This document shows positions 7,210 through 15,648 of a stretch of 48,530 nt of DNA, piece by piece. The stretch covers positions 1-48,530 of the forward strand of contig JABAAC010000100.1 in assembly GCA_014238965.1 (NCBI GenBank). Direction: 5' to 3'. The notes beneath the pieces were generated by a model. That model made no database searches and was not told where the DNA came from. It was given only the letters and a program-made list of their open reading frames with translations. Source of the stretch: Phycisphaerales bacterium (GTDB lineage: Bacteria > Planctomycetota > Phycisphaerae > Phycisphaerales > SM1A02). The translations under genes were made by a program, and so were the position numbers. Numbering within the stretch: the stretch's first letter is position 1; each line of letters opens with the position of its first letter.

Positions 7210-8652
7210 TCAGCCAAGATTCATGGTCATCAGGAACTCAGCATTGGTCTTGGACTTTGCCAAACGACTTCGCAGTAACTCCATCGCTTCAACCACAGAC
7301 ATGTCCGAAACGACCTTGCGGAGTCGTGAGACCAACTCCAATTCCTTTGGATCAAGTAGCAATTCTTCCCTACGAGTGCCCGAAGCAGGAATATCAATAG
7401 CCGGCCAAATGCGCTTCTCAACGAGCTTTCGCGTCAGATGCAGCTCGGAATTGCCGGTCCCCTTGAACTCTTCAAAGATCACCTCATCAGCCTTGGAGCC
7501 CGTATCGACAAGTGCAGTGCCGATGATGGTCAGCGACCCACCGTGCTCAATGTTTCGGGCGCTACCAAAGAACTTCTTGGGCTTAATAAGCGCAGTTGAG
7601 TCAACACCGCCCGTGCCAATTTTTCCACCGGTTGTTGCGTTGTTGTACCCACGTGCAAGGCGTGTGATTGAGTCCAAGAGAACAACAACCCTCTCGCCTG
7701 ATTCCACCATGCGCCGTGCCTTTTCCATGACCATTTCGGCGACTTGAATGTGTCGTGTTGCATGTTCGTCGAACGTGCTGGCAACAACCTCCACGGTGTC
7801 AGGCGTATTGCGCTTAAAGTCAGTCACTTCCTCAGGCCGCTCATCGACGAGCAAAACAATCACATGCACTTCTGGGTGATTCAGCGCAATGGCCTTGGTG
7901 ATCTTCTGCAGCAGTACGGTCTTGCCTGTTCTGGGTGGCGCAACGATCAGCGCCCGTTGGCCAAAGCCAAGTGGTGCAACAAGATCGATGACGCGGGTCT
8001 CAAGTGTGTCAGGATCGGTCTCGAGCGTGATTCGCTCGTCAGGGTGCAGCGGCGTGAGGTTCTCAAACGTCGCTTGGTGAACAAATGCGCCCGGATCCTT
8101 GTCGTTGATTGACTCTACACGCAACAGCGCAAAGTACTTCTCATCTTCCTTTGGCGGACGAATGAGGCCGGTAATTTGTTGCCCGCGGCGCAGACCGAAT
8201 CGCTTCATCTGCGCAGGGCCGATGTAGATGTCATCAGGCGAAGGTGCGAATGAATACTCGGCACTGCGTAGGAACCCAAAGCCCTCCTGCGCAACTTCAA
8301 GTGTGCCCTCGCCCATCATCAAACCTTGCTCTTCGGCATGTTTGCGAAGCACCTCGAAAACGAGCTGCTGCCTCGACATGACCGTTGCATCGGGCACATC
8401 AAGGCCGTCGGCCAGTTCCGTCAGCGCCTGCCCGGACATGCGCTGCAATCCAATGAGGTCCATGCCATCAGCCTTGGCTTGCTCAAACCGCTTCTTCGTT
8501 TTTGCATCGAGCTTTTTGGTGAGCGATGATGACTCAGACTCCAGCACCTCATCAGTAGGCACAGATCCAGGCTTGAGCATCATGCTCACAGCTTCCGTGG
8601 AGTGGCTCTGACCACCTCCACCTTTGCGACGACGTCGGCGCTTCTTGGCCAT
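7210..8652 (-). CDS. rho: Transcription termination factor Rho
   Basis: The 480-residue hexameric RNA helicase ends transcripts in an ATP-dependent way. The N-terminal tail is very basic (AKKRRRRRKGGGG). The Rho N-terminal domain (DLIGLQRMSGQALTELA) and cold-shock RNA-binding domain (EGFGFLRSAEYSFAPSPDDIYI) follow. The ATPase core has Walker A APPRTGKTVLL, Walker B VIVLLVDERPEEV, the Q-loop region (GGVDSTALIKPKKFFGSAR) and the R-loop region. I prefer ATG 8652, with AAGGA 11 bases upstream, over a TTG at 8661. The leader (8653-8836) contains a stable hairpin. It lies downstream of coaE on the same strand. Confidence 0.98.
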   Translation of the reverse strand: MAKKRRRRRKGGGGQSHSTEAVSMMLKPGSVPTDEVLESESSSLTKKLDAKTKKRFEQAKADGMDLIGLQRMSGQALTELADGLDVPDATVMSRQQLVFEVLRKHAEEQGLMMGEGTLEVAQEGFGFLRSAEYSFAPSPDDIYIGPAQMKRFGLRRGQQITGLIRPPKEDEKYFALLRVESINDKDPGAFVHQATFENLTPLHPDERITLETDPDTLETRVIDLVAPLGFGQRALIVAPPRTGKTVLLQKITKAIALNHPEVHVIVLLVDERPEEVTDFKRNTPDTVEVVASTFDEHATRHIQVAEMVMEKARRMVESGERVVVLLDSITRLARGYNNATTGGKIGTGGVDSTALIKPKKFFGSARNIEHGGSLTIIGTALVDTGSKADEVIFEEFKGTGNSELHLTRKLVEKRIWPAIDIPASGTRREELLLDPKELELVSRLRKVVSDMSVVEAMELLRSRLAKSKTNAEFLMTMNLG

Positions 8653-8676
8653 GGCTGACAAGTTCCTTCACTAGTT

Positions 8677-8693
8677 ACCGCACGTGGTGCGGT
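8677..8693 (-). promoter_or_regulatory. Hairpin in the rho leader
   Basis: ACCGCAC and GTGCGGT form a perfect 7-bp inverted repeat with a 3-base loop, 25 bases upstream of the rho start codon. No T-run follows on the minus strand. rho leaders are often autoregulated by premature termination, so a structured leader here is plausible but not proven. Nothing else is recognisable in the 184 bases between coaE and rho. Confidence 0.4.
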
Positions 8694-8836
8694 TTGGCGT
8701 TGTTTCGTTCAAGACGAAATGCAGACTGGTTGCTGGGGCGCCTGGCGTATGGACTGGATGAGAATGAGCGATGCAGGAAACCACGTGTAATCCATTGGTG
8801 TGTGGCCCTGATCGATGCCGAACGACGAGTGTCTAT

Positions 8837-9430
8837 TCAATCAAGGAGTTCATCGAGAATGGCCGCCAATGCTGCCTCAAGGGCGTCGGGGCCTTCCTCG
8901 TTGACAACTATATGGTCCGCTTGTGAACGCTTCTTGTCAAGTGCAAGTTGCTGCACTTCCCGCCGATCGACCTCTCGGGCATCCCACCCGCGACTTTCAG
9001 CGACACGTTCAAGCCGTAATGCCCGGGGTGCATCGATAAAGATGACCGTATCGCACTGGTCATCCAGCCCCACTTCTAGCAATAGCGGCGCGTCGATGAC
9101 CAGTGCTCGCGTGCTCGCAGGAGCTGCTCCAAAGATGGCCCCTCGTCGGCGCTCCACCTCAGGATGCACCAGGCCCTCTAGGCGTTCCAATGCGTCGGAT
9201 TCCTCAAACACAAGGCTCGCAACCGCTGCTCGATCCACCGCCCCGCTGTCATCGAGCATACTGGCGCCCCACCATTCAACGATCTTCGAACGAATCGCCG
9301 GCGCATCGAGCGCGGCTTTGGCGAGCATGTCGGCATCTGCAACAACGCACCCGAGTCGCTCAAGCGCCCTAGCGGCCTCGCTCTTTCCCGCGCCAATACC
9401 CCCGATGAGTCCAATGACCGGCGGCGTCAT
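8837..9430 (-). CDS. coaE: Dephospho-CoA kinase
   Basis: The 197-residue P-loop kinase performs the last step of coenzyme A synthesis, phosphorylating the 3' hydroxyl of dephospho-CoA. It starts MTPPVIGLIGGIGAGKSEAAR with Walker A GGIGAGKS. It then has the DAD motif (VVADAD), HPEVERRR and the lid region RLERVAESRGWDAREVDRRE. Length is normal. ATG 9430 overlaps the cysS stop codon as ATGA, which fixes the start and indicates translational coupling. There is no functional link with cysS beyond both being housekeeping. Confidence 0.95.
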   Translation of the reverse strand: MTPPVIGLIGGIGAGKSEAARALERLGCVVADADMLAKAALDAPAIRSKIVEWWGASMLDDSGAVDRAAVASLVFEESDALERLEGLVHPEVERRRGAIFGAAPASTRALVIDAPLLLEVGLDDQCDTVIFIDAPRALRLERVAESRGWDAREVDRREVQQLALDKKRSQADHIVVNEEGPDALEAALAAILDELLD

Positions 9431-10947
9431 GACACCACCCGCCGCCAAGTGGTGTCGCCATCGCCGTCCATCATTTCAACACCCATCTCAAGCAACGCAT
9501 CACGCAGCCGATCCGCTTCCGCCCAATTTTTTTCGCTGCGGGCCCGATTTCGAGCATCAACCATGGCGTCAATGGACTCATCATTGTCACCACCGCCAAG
9601 AACCCTGTTGCGATCCAATACACCCAGCACGCTGTCCATGCGCTCCAGCGCCGCCAGTTCGGCTGCAGCAAGTTCTCGCGAGCCGCCCGATCCATCACTG
9701 TGTTGACCCACCGCTTCGTTGAGCACACCAATGGCCCCTGCCAGATTGAGGTCGTCTGCCACTGCCGCGGAAAATCCATCGATCGCCTTGGTCAAGGGGC
9801 CATCGCCGTCAAACGCACAACACTCGCCGCGCTCCAGCGCATCACGCAATCGGCACCAGCGGTCGACCATGCGACCGCAGTCACGAAGGCCCTGCATAGT
9901 GAAATTGGCGTTGACCCGATAGTGCGTTCGAATGAGCTCCAAACGAATGGCTGCGGGCGTCGCGCCCTTCTCCAGAAGATCTCGCACTGTAAAGAACGTG
10001 CCTGCGGACTTGCTCATCTTTCCCCCATCAACCATGAGGTGCCGCACGTGTACCCACGTGCGGGCAAAATGATCGCAGTCGGTGACCCCTCGCGTCTGAG
10101 CGATTTCGCATTCATGATGCGGAAAGATGTTGTCCTCGCCCCCGCTATGCAAGTCGATGACGTCGCCGAGCAATGCCCGAGCCATCGCCGAACACTCAAG
10201 ATGCCAACCTGGATAGCCCTCGCCCCAAGGACTAGGCCATCGCATCAAGTGTTGCGGGTCTGGCTTCCACAACATGAAGTCTGCAGGGTGCTTCTTGATC
10301 GACTGCGTTCCCATGTCGACGCGACCGCCCTCGCCACTACGCAACGCATCTAACTTGTTGCCCGACAGATCACCATAGTCAGGGAAGGACTGCACGTCGA
10401 AGTACACAACACCATCGGCTGCAACATACGCATGCCCCTTGTCCATGAGCACCTGCACCATCTTGATCATCTGCTCTACATACTGCGTCGGCCGCGGCAT
10501 AAGCGTTTCGTCATCAATAACGTCATCAGCGACCTTCAGTCCAAGGCAGCGTGCATCCTCAAGAAATGCGTCGGCGTAATAGTTAGCGATGGCATGTGGA
10601 TCTTCGGGATCGATAGAGGCTCCGCCATCTCCTGGTTTACCCGCGGCAGAAGCCTCTGCGAGCCGTCTCGCGGCAACAGCCATTTTGTCTTCGCCGCCCC
10701 CGTCAGCCGATGCGTCGTCAGTCATGTGCCCAACGTCGGTGATATTCATCACATGCCGAACCTCGTGGCCAAGCAACTCAAGTACCCGACGAAGGACATC
10801 CGCTGCAAGAAACGCGCGGAAGTTGCCGATGTGCGCAAAGTCATAGACCGTTGGGCCACAGCTGTAAAACCGGATCGGCCCGCTGGGATCAACCGGAACC
10901 AATGGCTCAAGCGTGCCAGACAACGTGTTATGCAGGTGCAGTGTCAT
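9427..10947 (-). CDS. cysS: Cysteine--tRNA ligase
   Basis: The 506-residue class I aminoacyl-tRNA synthetase has the HIGH-like motif as HIGN in YSCGPTVYDFAHIGN, with the first zinc Cys. It has MNITDVGHMTDD, the zinc-site segment WHLECSAMA and HSGGEDNIFPHHECE, and KMSKS as GGKMSKSAGTF. A C-terminal DALR-like anticodon-binding region follows and ends with RARSEKNWAEADRLRDAL. ATG 10947 shares a base with the stop of the deacetylase gene (TGATG); a GTG one codon earlier is possible. It is in the middle of the parB-fcl-deacetylase-cysS-coaE chain. Confidence 0.97.
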   Translation of the reverse strand: MTLHLHNTLSGTLEPLVPVDPSGPIRFYSCGPTVYDFAHIGNFRAFLAADVLRRVLELLGHEVRHVMNITDVGHMTDDASADGGGEDKMAVAARRLAEASAAGKPGDGGASIDPEDPHAIANYYADAFLEDARCLGLKVADDVIDDETLMPRPTQYVEQMIKMVQVLMDKGHAYVAADGVVYFDVQSFPDYGDLSGNKLDALRSGEGGRVDMGTQSIKKHPADFMLWKPDPQHLMRWPSPWGEGYPGWHLECSAMARALLGDVIDLHSGGEDNIFPHHECEIAQTRGVTDCDHFARTWVHVRHLMVDGGKMSKSAGTFFTVRDLLEKGATPAAIRLELIRTHYRVNANFTMQGLRDCGRMVDRWCRLRDALERGECCAFDGDGPLTKAIDGFSAAVADDLNLAGAIGVLNEAVGQHSDGSGGSRELAAAELAALERMDSVLGVLDRNRVLGGGDNDESIDAMVDARNRARSEKNWAEADRLRDALLEMGVEMMDGDGDTTWRRVVS

Positions 10948-11822
10948 CACTGAGCAGGCAGCGTATCGGGTGCATCCAGTTCAAGCACCGTTGCGCATGT
11001 ATCGAACGAGAAACGATCTAGCAGCATCCGTAGTTTGCCCTTCGTGGACCCCGCGCCGACGTAGCACTTAAAGCGACGCTTCAAGGGCATGGGCACGCGA
11101 GGACAGTCTGTTGCGAAGTCCCTTGGATGTAAATAGACCACTGCTGGACGCCCCATCGCGTTGAGTTGTTGAAACCCACGGCGCAATATCCACCCTGGAA
11201 GCAACCGCATGTAGCCACCGCCAGAGAATGGCACTGTGATGGGACCCAACTTCATCATTGTCATGGGCAGTTCGTGGATAGGCCGACCCGATGGCGCAAT
11301 GGCACTTACATGGGGGGCTGGGTCGCATGGATACCCGCCGTGTGCACGTGCAGCTGGAAATAAGCTCGCGTCGTACTCAAGCCCCGCGTCAAGTAACACG
11401 TCCATCGCCCACTCACTGCCAGGCGTAATTGAGAAAGACGGCGCTCGAAAGCCACGAACACGCTGTCCGCCTGCGTCTTCGATCACATCAATTGATCGAC
11501 GTAGATCCTCGGAAAACGAGTTGGCATCGAGTTCATACACCTTGCGGTGCCAGTAGGAGTGGGATGCAACTTCATGCCCGTTTTCCACTATCGATCGCAC
11601 CAACTGCGGGTACCGCTCAGCGATCCAGCCCAGCACAAAGAAGGTTGCATGAACACCTGCCTCAGTCACTGTCTCGATGATCCACTGTGTGTATCGCTCG
11701 ACGAGAGACTCCCACGTGTCCCACTTGGAAACATTGGCAACAGCCTCAATTTCAACCATATGAAACCAGTCTTCAATATCAAATGAAAGCGCATTAACGA
11801 CTGATTTTTGAGGGTTGCTCAT
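10947..11822 (-). CDS. Exosortase-type polysaccharide deacetylase (NodB fold with DUF3473-like tail)
   Basis: The 291-residue protein has a NodB homology domain: SFDIEDWFH near the start with the metal Asp, TFFVLGW, the HxxxH metal motif as SHSYWH, and RGFRAPSFS. It is followed by the tail typical of deacetylases in PEP-CTERM/exosortase (XrtA) loci: HELPMTMMKLG, PFSGGGYMRLLPG, and PAVVYLHPRDF. Known family members remove acetyl groups from N-acetyl-hexosamine polymers during exopolysaccharide production. ATG 11822 overlaps the preceding epimerase stop as ATGA. The sorting-tail protein at 38964-39650 fits the same theme, but no exosortase is in the window. Confidence 0.9.
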   Translation of the reverse strand: MSNPQKSVVNALSFDIEDWFHMVEIEAVANVSKWDTWESLVERYTQWIIETVTEAGVHATFFVLGWIAERYPQLVRSIVENGHEVASHSYWHRKVYELDANSFSEDLRRSIDVIEDAGGQRVRGFRAPSFSITPGSEWAMDVLLDAGLEYDASLFPAARAHGGYPCDPAPHVSAIAPSGRPIHELPMTMMKLGPITVPFSGGGYMRLLPGWILRRGFQQLNAMGRPAVVYLHPRDFATDCPRVPMPLKRRFKCYVGAGSTKGKLRMLLDRFSFDTCATVLELDAPDTLPAQ

Positions 11823-12763
11823 GATGCACTCGCCTGTGACTGATACCACTGCACAGTTCGCCTAAGACCATCTTGCAACGACACGCTTGGCCGCCATGCA
11901 AGTTGTGATCGGGCATATGCGTCACTTGACCACAATGCATCAGCCGGAGCGTCTTCGTCTACCCAGACAATCGACCCGCGATAGTCGGCAAGCTCTGCAA
12001 TGTGTTGAGTCAATTCCGGAATTGATACCGCGATGCCAGTGCCAAGGTTGATTGGCGTTGCTGTTTCAACTCGACGAAGTGTGTCAACAATGCCTGCTGC
12101 GCAATCATCTACAAACAAAAACTCACGTGATGCATGAGCGCCATAACACTGCACGACTGACGCGTCTCTATTCACGGCGTCAACGAACTTCGACACGAGC
12201 GCCCCAACAACATTGGCACGATCACCATCAGTGCGTTGCCCAGGCCCGTACACATTGCACGGCAATACATAGCCCGCCGCTGCAGTGCTCATGCCAGCCA
12301 ATGCCATTCCAAGTTCTCGTTTGCCATTTGCATACGCTTCAATTGTCCTCGGGATTGCTCCCTCGTGCAGTGTCGTCTCACACAATGGCCGCGGCGCGTC
12401 ATCGGCATACGATGCCGTTGAACCGATACCCAGTACACGTTGCACACACGTGTGCTCAGCGGCATGAACAATTGCATTTGTCATAGCGCATGTCTCGGTG
12501 CTGATCTGCGCATCGTGCCGCGCGAGCCATTTTCGCCCTCCGACAACACCAGCGAGGTGGACGATTGCATCAGGTTGATATTGTTCAACAGCGGCCCAAA
12601 CAGCCTCCCGATCACAGACGTTGACCTTCGCCCGTGGTGGCGCACATACCCTCGCACCGGCCTGGCTCAATTGCGAAACGACAGCTGTGCCAATGAACCC
12701 ATGTCCACCAGTGACGAAAATGCGCTGGCGATCTAACTCAAATGAAACCTGCAATGGGCTCAA
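11819..12763 (-). CDS. NAD(P)-dependent sugar epimerase/reductase, GDP-L-fucose synthase-like
   Basis: This 314-residue extended short-chain dehydrogenase has the nucleotide-binding motif VTGGHGFIGTAVV, GSTASY with the catalytic Ser region, YANGK (YxxxK), CNVYGPGQ, REFLFVDDCA and INLGTG. These align with GDP-L-fucose synthase (Fcl/WcaG), which makes GDP-fucose from the GDP-4-keto-6-deoxymannose intermediate. No GDP-mannose dehydratase is nearby, so the exact substrate is unknown. There is no in-frame ATG near the start. TTG 12763 overlaps the parB stop (TTGA) and TTG 12754 is an alternative. The protein is translationally coupled to parB upstream and the deacetylase downstream. Confidence 0.82.
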   Translation of the reverse strand: MSPLQVSFELDRQRIFVTGGHGFIGTAVVSQLSQAGARVCAPPRAKVNVCDREAVWAAVEQYQPDAIVHLAGVVGGRKWLARHDAQISTETCAMTNAIVHAAEHTCVQRVLGIGSTASYADDAPRPLCETTLHEGAIPRTIEAYANGKRELGMALAGMSTAAAGYVLPCNVYGPGQRTDGDRANVVGALVSKFVDAVNRDASVVQCYGAHASREFLFVDDCAAGIVDTLRRVETATPINLGTGIAVSIPELTQHIAELADYRGSIVWVDEDAPADALWSSDAYARSQLAWRPSVSLQDGLRRTVQWYQSQASAS

Positions 12764-13725
12764 CGCGACTTGAACCCGACTCGCTCGAGCAAGCCGTCGA
12801 ATTGGTCGAGGTCATAGAACTCAATGGACAACTTGCCCTTGTACCCCTTGCGATTGGCTGTAATGCGGACTCGAGTTCCAAGATGGTCCGATAACTGCGC
12901 CTCAAGATCATCCAGATGGGCCCGACGGGGCCGATCAGCTTCTTTGGTGCCAGGAGTCTTTTCGTCTATGTTCGACGACATGATCGTTCGAACCTGTCGC
13001 TCCATCTCCCGAACTGACCATCCCTCGCTGATAGCCTTCTTCGCCAAGGCCGCCCGAATCAAGAGATCCTCGATAGACAACAAGACCCGGCCATGCCCAC
13101 CGGTCAGGACCCCCTTTTGCACAAGCGACCGTGTGTCTGGGTCGAGCTCACACAACCGAATCTGATTGGTGACAGCAGCACGAGTCCAGCCAACCCGACG
13201 GGCAATCTCTTGGTGTGTTAAACCAAACTCATCTTGCAGGCGTTGAAACGCATCCGCCTTTTCAACAGCATCGAGATCTTCCCGTTGCAGATTCTCAATG
13301 ACACCAAGTTCGGCTGCAAACTGCTCTGAAACCGAGCGAATAAGGCATGGAATGACCGTTAAGCCTGCTGCCTGAGCCGCACGCCAACGGCGTTCGCCTG
13401 CAATGAGCTCATACTCCCCTGCCTCACCTGATGGACGAACCAGAACTGGCTGCATCAAACCCGATGTCCGAATCGAATCTGCCAGTGAGTCAATCGATGC
13501 CTGGTCCATATGCTGCCGAGGCTGATAGCGGCTGGGCCGTATGCGGTCCACGGGCACTGTCCCTAGACCCTCCCCACCATCCTCGTGGGCCAAAGGCAAT
13601 CCCTGTTCAGGCGGAGACGTCCGCCCTGGCTGATCTTGCGTTGGTTCAACAGCGACAGGAACGGGCTCGCTCAGCATTCCGCTAAGACCCATACCTAAAC
13701 GCTTTTTCTTCTTCTTCGTTGCCAT
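12760..13725 (-). CDS. parB: Chromosome partitioning protein ParB
   Basis: The 321-residue CTP-dependent DNA clamp loads at parS and organises the origin region. The basic N-terminus (MATKKKKKRLGMGL) is the usual ParA-contact peptide. The CTPase/ParB domain has VDRIRPSRYQPRQ, GERRWRAAQAAG and ENLQREDL. A helix-turn-helix follows (LTHQEIARRVGWTRAAVTNQIRLCEL). The C-terminal dimerisation part ends at FKSR. ATG 13725 has an excellent AAGGAGGG ribosome-binding site. Two parS-like sites lie 87-210 bases upstream. parA is not adjacent; a ParA is encoded at 26540-27412. Confidence 0.96.
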   Translation of the reverse strand: MATKKKKKRLGMGLSGMLSEPVPVAVEPTQDQPGRTSPPEQGLPLAHEDGGEGLGTVPVDRIRPSRYQPRQHMDQASIDSLADSIRTSGLMQPVLVRPSGEAGEYELIAGERRWRAAQAAGLTVIPCLIRSVSEQFAAELGVIENLQREDLDAVEKADAFQRLQDEFGLTHQEIARRVGWTRAAVTNQIRLCELDPDTRSLVQKGVLTGGHGRVLLSIEDLLIRAALAKKAISEGWSVREMERQVRTIMSSNIDEKTPGTKEADRPRRAHLDDLEAQLSDHLGTRVRITANRKGYKGKLSIEFYDLDQFDGLLERVGFKSR

Positions 13726-13811
13726 CTCAAGCCCTCCTTGGTCCTTGTCGCAAACTGATGGTTGTAGCGAGGCCCACTCCGTGGCCAGCATCTTCAAGGC
13801 AGGGTACCGCA

Positions 13812-13827
13812 TGTGTCACGTGAAACG
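13812..13827 (+). promoter_or_regulatory. parS-like ParB binding site 1
   Basis: TGTGTCACGTGAAACG matches the widely conserved parS consensus TGTTTCACGTGAAACA at 14 of 16 positions, including the whole TCACGTGAAAC core. It lies 87 bases upstream of the parB start codon. Inferred role: loading site for the ParB encoded next to it. Confidence 0.82.
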
Positions 13828-13919
13828 TCAAGCGAGCAGCCAAGGAGCCACCCAAAAACCGTCACTCTTTCCACCGCGAGCAGTCGCAACGCGCGAACAT
13901 CGAGGCGGCACCGCCCATA

Positions 13920-13935
13920 GGTTTCACGTGACACC
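13920..13935 (-). promoter_or_regulatory. parS-like ParB binding site 2, inverted relative to site 1
   Basis: GGTTTCACGTGACACC matches the parS consensus at 13 of 16 positions. Read on the minus strand it shares the 14-mer GTGTCACGTGAAAC exactly with site 1. The two sites are therefore inverted copies with centres 108 bases apart. The shared non-consensus GTGTC arm suggests a lineage-specific parS sequence. Confidence 0.8.
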
Positions 13936-14373
13936 TCATCACTTGTTATTGTCCGATAACTTTGTCTAGCCAAGCCCAGATGTCTCACCCTCCCTCGCCA
14001 TCATTCGGATGCGAGATTCTGTTTGCCAAGCATCACCCTGGCCACCACCGCTCAAAGATATCCGTATCCAGAGCACGTTCGAGGACATAGCCGTCACGTA
14101 TGCATCTGTATGATGTCTTTTTGCCTCTTTTGCCGCTTTTTGGGGGTTTCTTACGCGATCTTCCGCGAACATGCGACGAACTTCGCCAATTTTACACCTT
14201 CAAGTGTCTCGCCCCAGGGCACAAGGCCAGCAAGCCGATGCGACTTACTCATCAGCCGCTTCAATGTGACGACGACAGACGGTGATCCGGCGCCAACTTC
14301 GCCGTACTTACGCGATTATTTGTGATTTAGGTTCGTTATTAGCCGATCGTGCAAGATCGCTCAATCTATCTCG

Positions 14374-15438
14374 TCAGGATCGCAGTACCACCACATCTGA
14401 AGGGTCGATTCCAAACCGCGATGTGCCCTGCTGCGCTTTGGCTGCATGCGGGCGGGTCACGGATGCTTGAACGGAGCCACCATTGGCAAGCTCCAAGGTC
14501 AGCCTGACTCTGTCGCCCAAGAATACTGAATCGCGACAGGGCAGCGACTGGGCATTCACAGCATCACCATCTGCCGTAGGCACGAAGGACTCGGGCCGAA
14601 TAGAGCACATCACAGTCCCGGTAGGGGCCGTGGAGCCGTGCCATGATGTTGATTTTAGGGTCCCTAGGGGTGTTTCGACAAGAACACTCCCGCCTGGTCC
14701 TGCTGAGGCTGTGCCACCAATCAAGTTGGTGTCTCCGAGGAATTGGGCCGCAAATTCGCTTTGGGGGCGGGCGTACAACTCCGCAGGGGGGGCACACTGC
14801 ACAACTTGACCATCCTTGAGCAGCGCAATGCGATCAGCCATCGACAGGGCTTCATCCTGATCATGCGTGACATAGATGCCCGTCAAGTTGGCGTCCTTGC
14901 AGATTCGACGAATCTCCGCTCGCATGTCCTGTCGAAGCCTTGCATCGAGGTTGGACAGGGGCTCATCGAGCAACAGTACGCTTGGTCGGACCACCAAGGC
15001 CCGTGCTAGGGCCACTCGCTGTTGCTGACCCCCTGAGAGGGCATTGGGCCGTCGGCTTCCCAAAGCCTCAAGTTGCACGGCGGCCAAGGCCTCATCCGTA
15101 CGGGCATCGAGCTCAGTTTTGGCTAATTTCCTGACTTTGAGCCCGTAGGCGACGTTTTCTCGCACGGTCATGTGCGGCCACAAGGCATAGGACTGAAACA
15201 CCATGGCCATTCCCCGCTTGGCTGGTGGCCGCTTCGTGACATCCTCGCCCCCAACCTCAATCGTGCCGGATGTGGGCTGCACAAAGCCCGCGATCATTCT
15301 CAGCAGGGTGGTCTTGCCACAGCCAGAGGGCCCCAGCAAGAAGAATAATTCACCCGACTCGATGCGCAGGTCAATATGGTCCACGGCAGTGACGGTTTCG
15401 AATTGCTTGGTCAGTTGCTTGACTTCAACAGCGGTCAT
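14374..15438 (-). CDS. ABC transporter ATP-binding protein, PotA/FbpC type
   Basis: The 354-residue ATPase has Walker A GPSGCGKTT, Q-loop VFQSYALWPHMTV, signature LSGGQQQRVALARAL, Walker B VLLLDEP, D-loop SNLDA and switch YVTHDQDEALSMADR. A TOBE-type C-terminal domain (about 240-354, with GSIRPES-like CSIRPESF) follows. This arrangement is that of importers for polyamines, ferric iron, sulfate/thiosulfate or maltose-like sugars. No permease or binding-protein gene is next to it, so the substrate cannot be assigned. ATG 15438 is the natural start. dciA is divergent with a 210-base spacer between starts. Confidence 0.88.
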   Translation of the reverse strand: MTAVEVKQLTKQFETVTAVDHIDLRIESGELFFLLGPSGCGKTTLLRMIAGFVQPTSGTIEVGGEDVTKRPPAKRGMAMVFQSYALWPHMTVRENVAYGLKVRKLAKTELDARTDEALAAVQLEALGSRRPNALSGGQQQRVALARALVVRPSVLLLDEPLSNLDARLRQDMRAEIRRICKDANLTGIYVTHDQDEALSMADRIALLKDGQVVQCAPPAELYARPQSEFAAQFLGDTNLIGGTASAGPGGSVLVETPLGTLKSTSWHGSTAPTGTVMCSIRPESFVPTADGDAVNAQSLPCRDSVFLGDRVRLTLELANGGSVQASVTRPHAAKAQQGTSRFGIDPSDVVVLRS

Positions 15439-15648
15439 GGTCGAAACGATATCAGGGACATCGTTCCCAATGCGCTATTGTCCTGCGGATCCCCAGGGGT
15501 ACGATATCTGCGCAGATGCGTCCTGGGCTCCTCTGGGATTGCGAGGGCCCCGAAAGCGGGGCATTGGATCAACGCGATTGGCATAGCCGCTCAATCTGAT
15601 CATCGTCGATCATCTGAGCGTCCAAGCCAATCTAGATGGAGTCAGGGC

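Larger units (their letters stand above)
13726..14373. other. Gene-free region upstream of parB
   Basis: I see no convincing gene in these 648 bases; the short ORFs on either strand lack recognisable features or ribosome-binding sites. The region holds the two parS-like palindromes and an AT-richer stretch on the plus strand at about 14100-14200 with several T-runs. A second AT-rich patch lies at about 14310-14345. It must contain the parB operon promoter. I looked for an array of DnaA boxes (TTATNCACA) and did not find one. Confidence 0.6.

Noticed and set aside
8694-9722. 342-codon plus-strand ORF opposite coaE and cysS
   Set aside because: Low-complexity Ser/Arg/Ala translation, typical of an antisense frame of GC-rich genes.
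12118-12133. CACGTG-containing site inside the fcl-like gene considered as parS
   Set aside because: Only about 10 of 16 parS positions match, no better than chance around a CACGTG core.
15376-15648. N-terminal extension of the dciA frame
   Set aside because: It runs across the start of the divergent ABC gene; ATG 15649 has a ribosome-binding site and begins the plausible protein.
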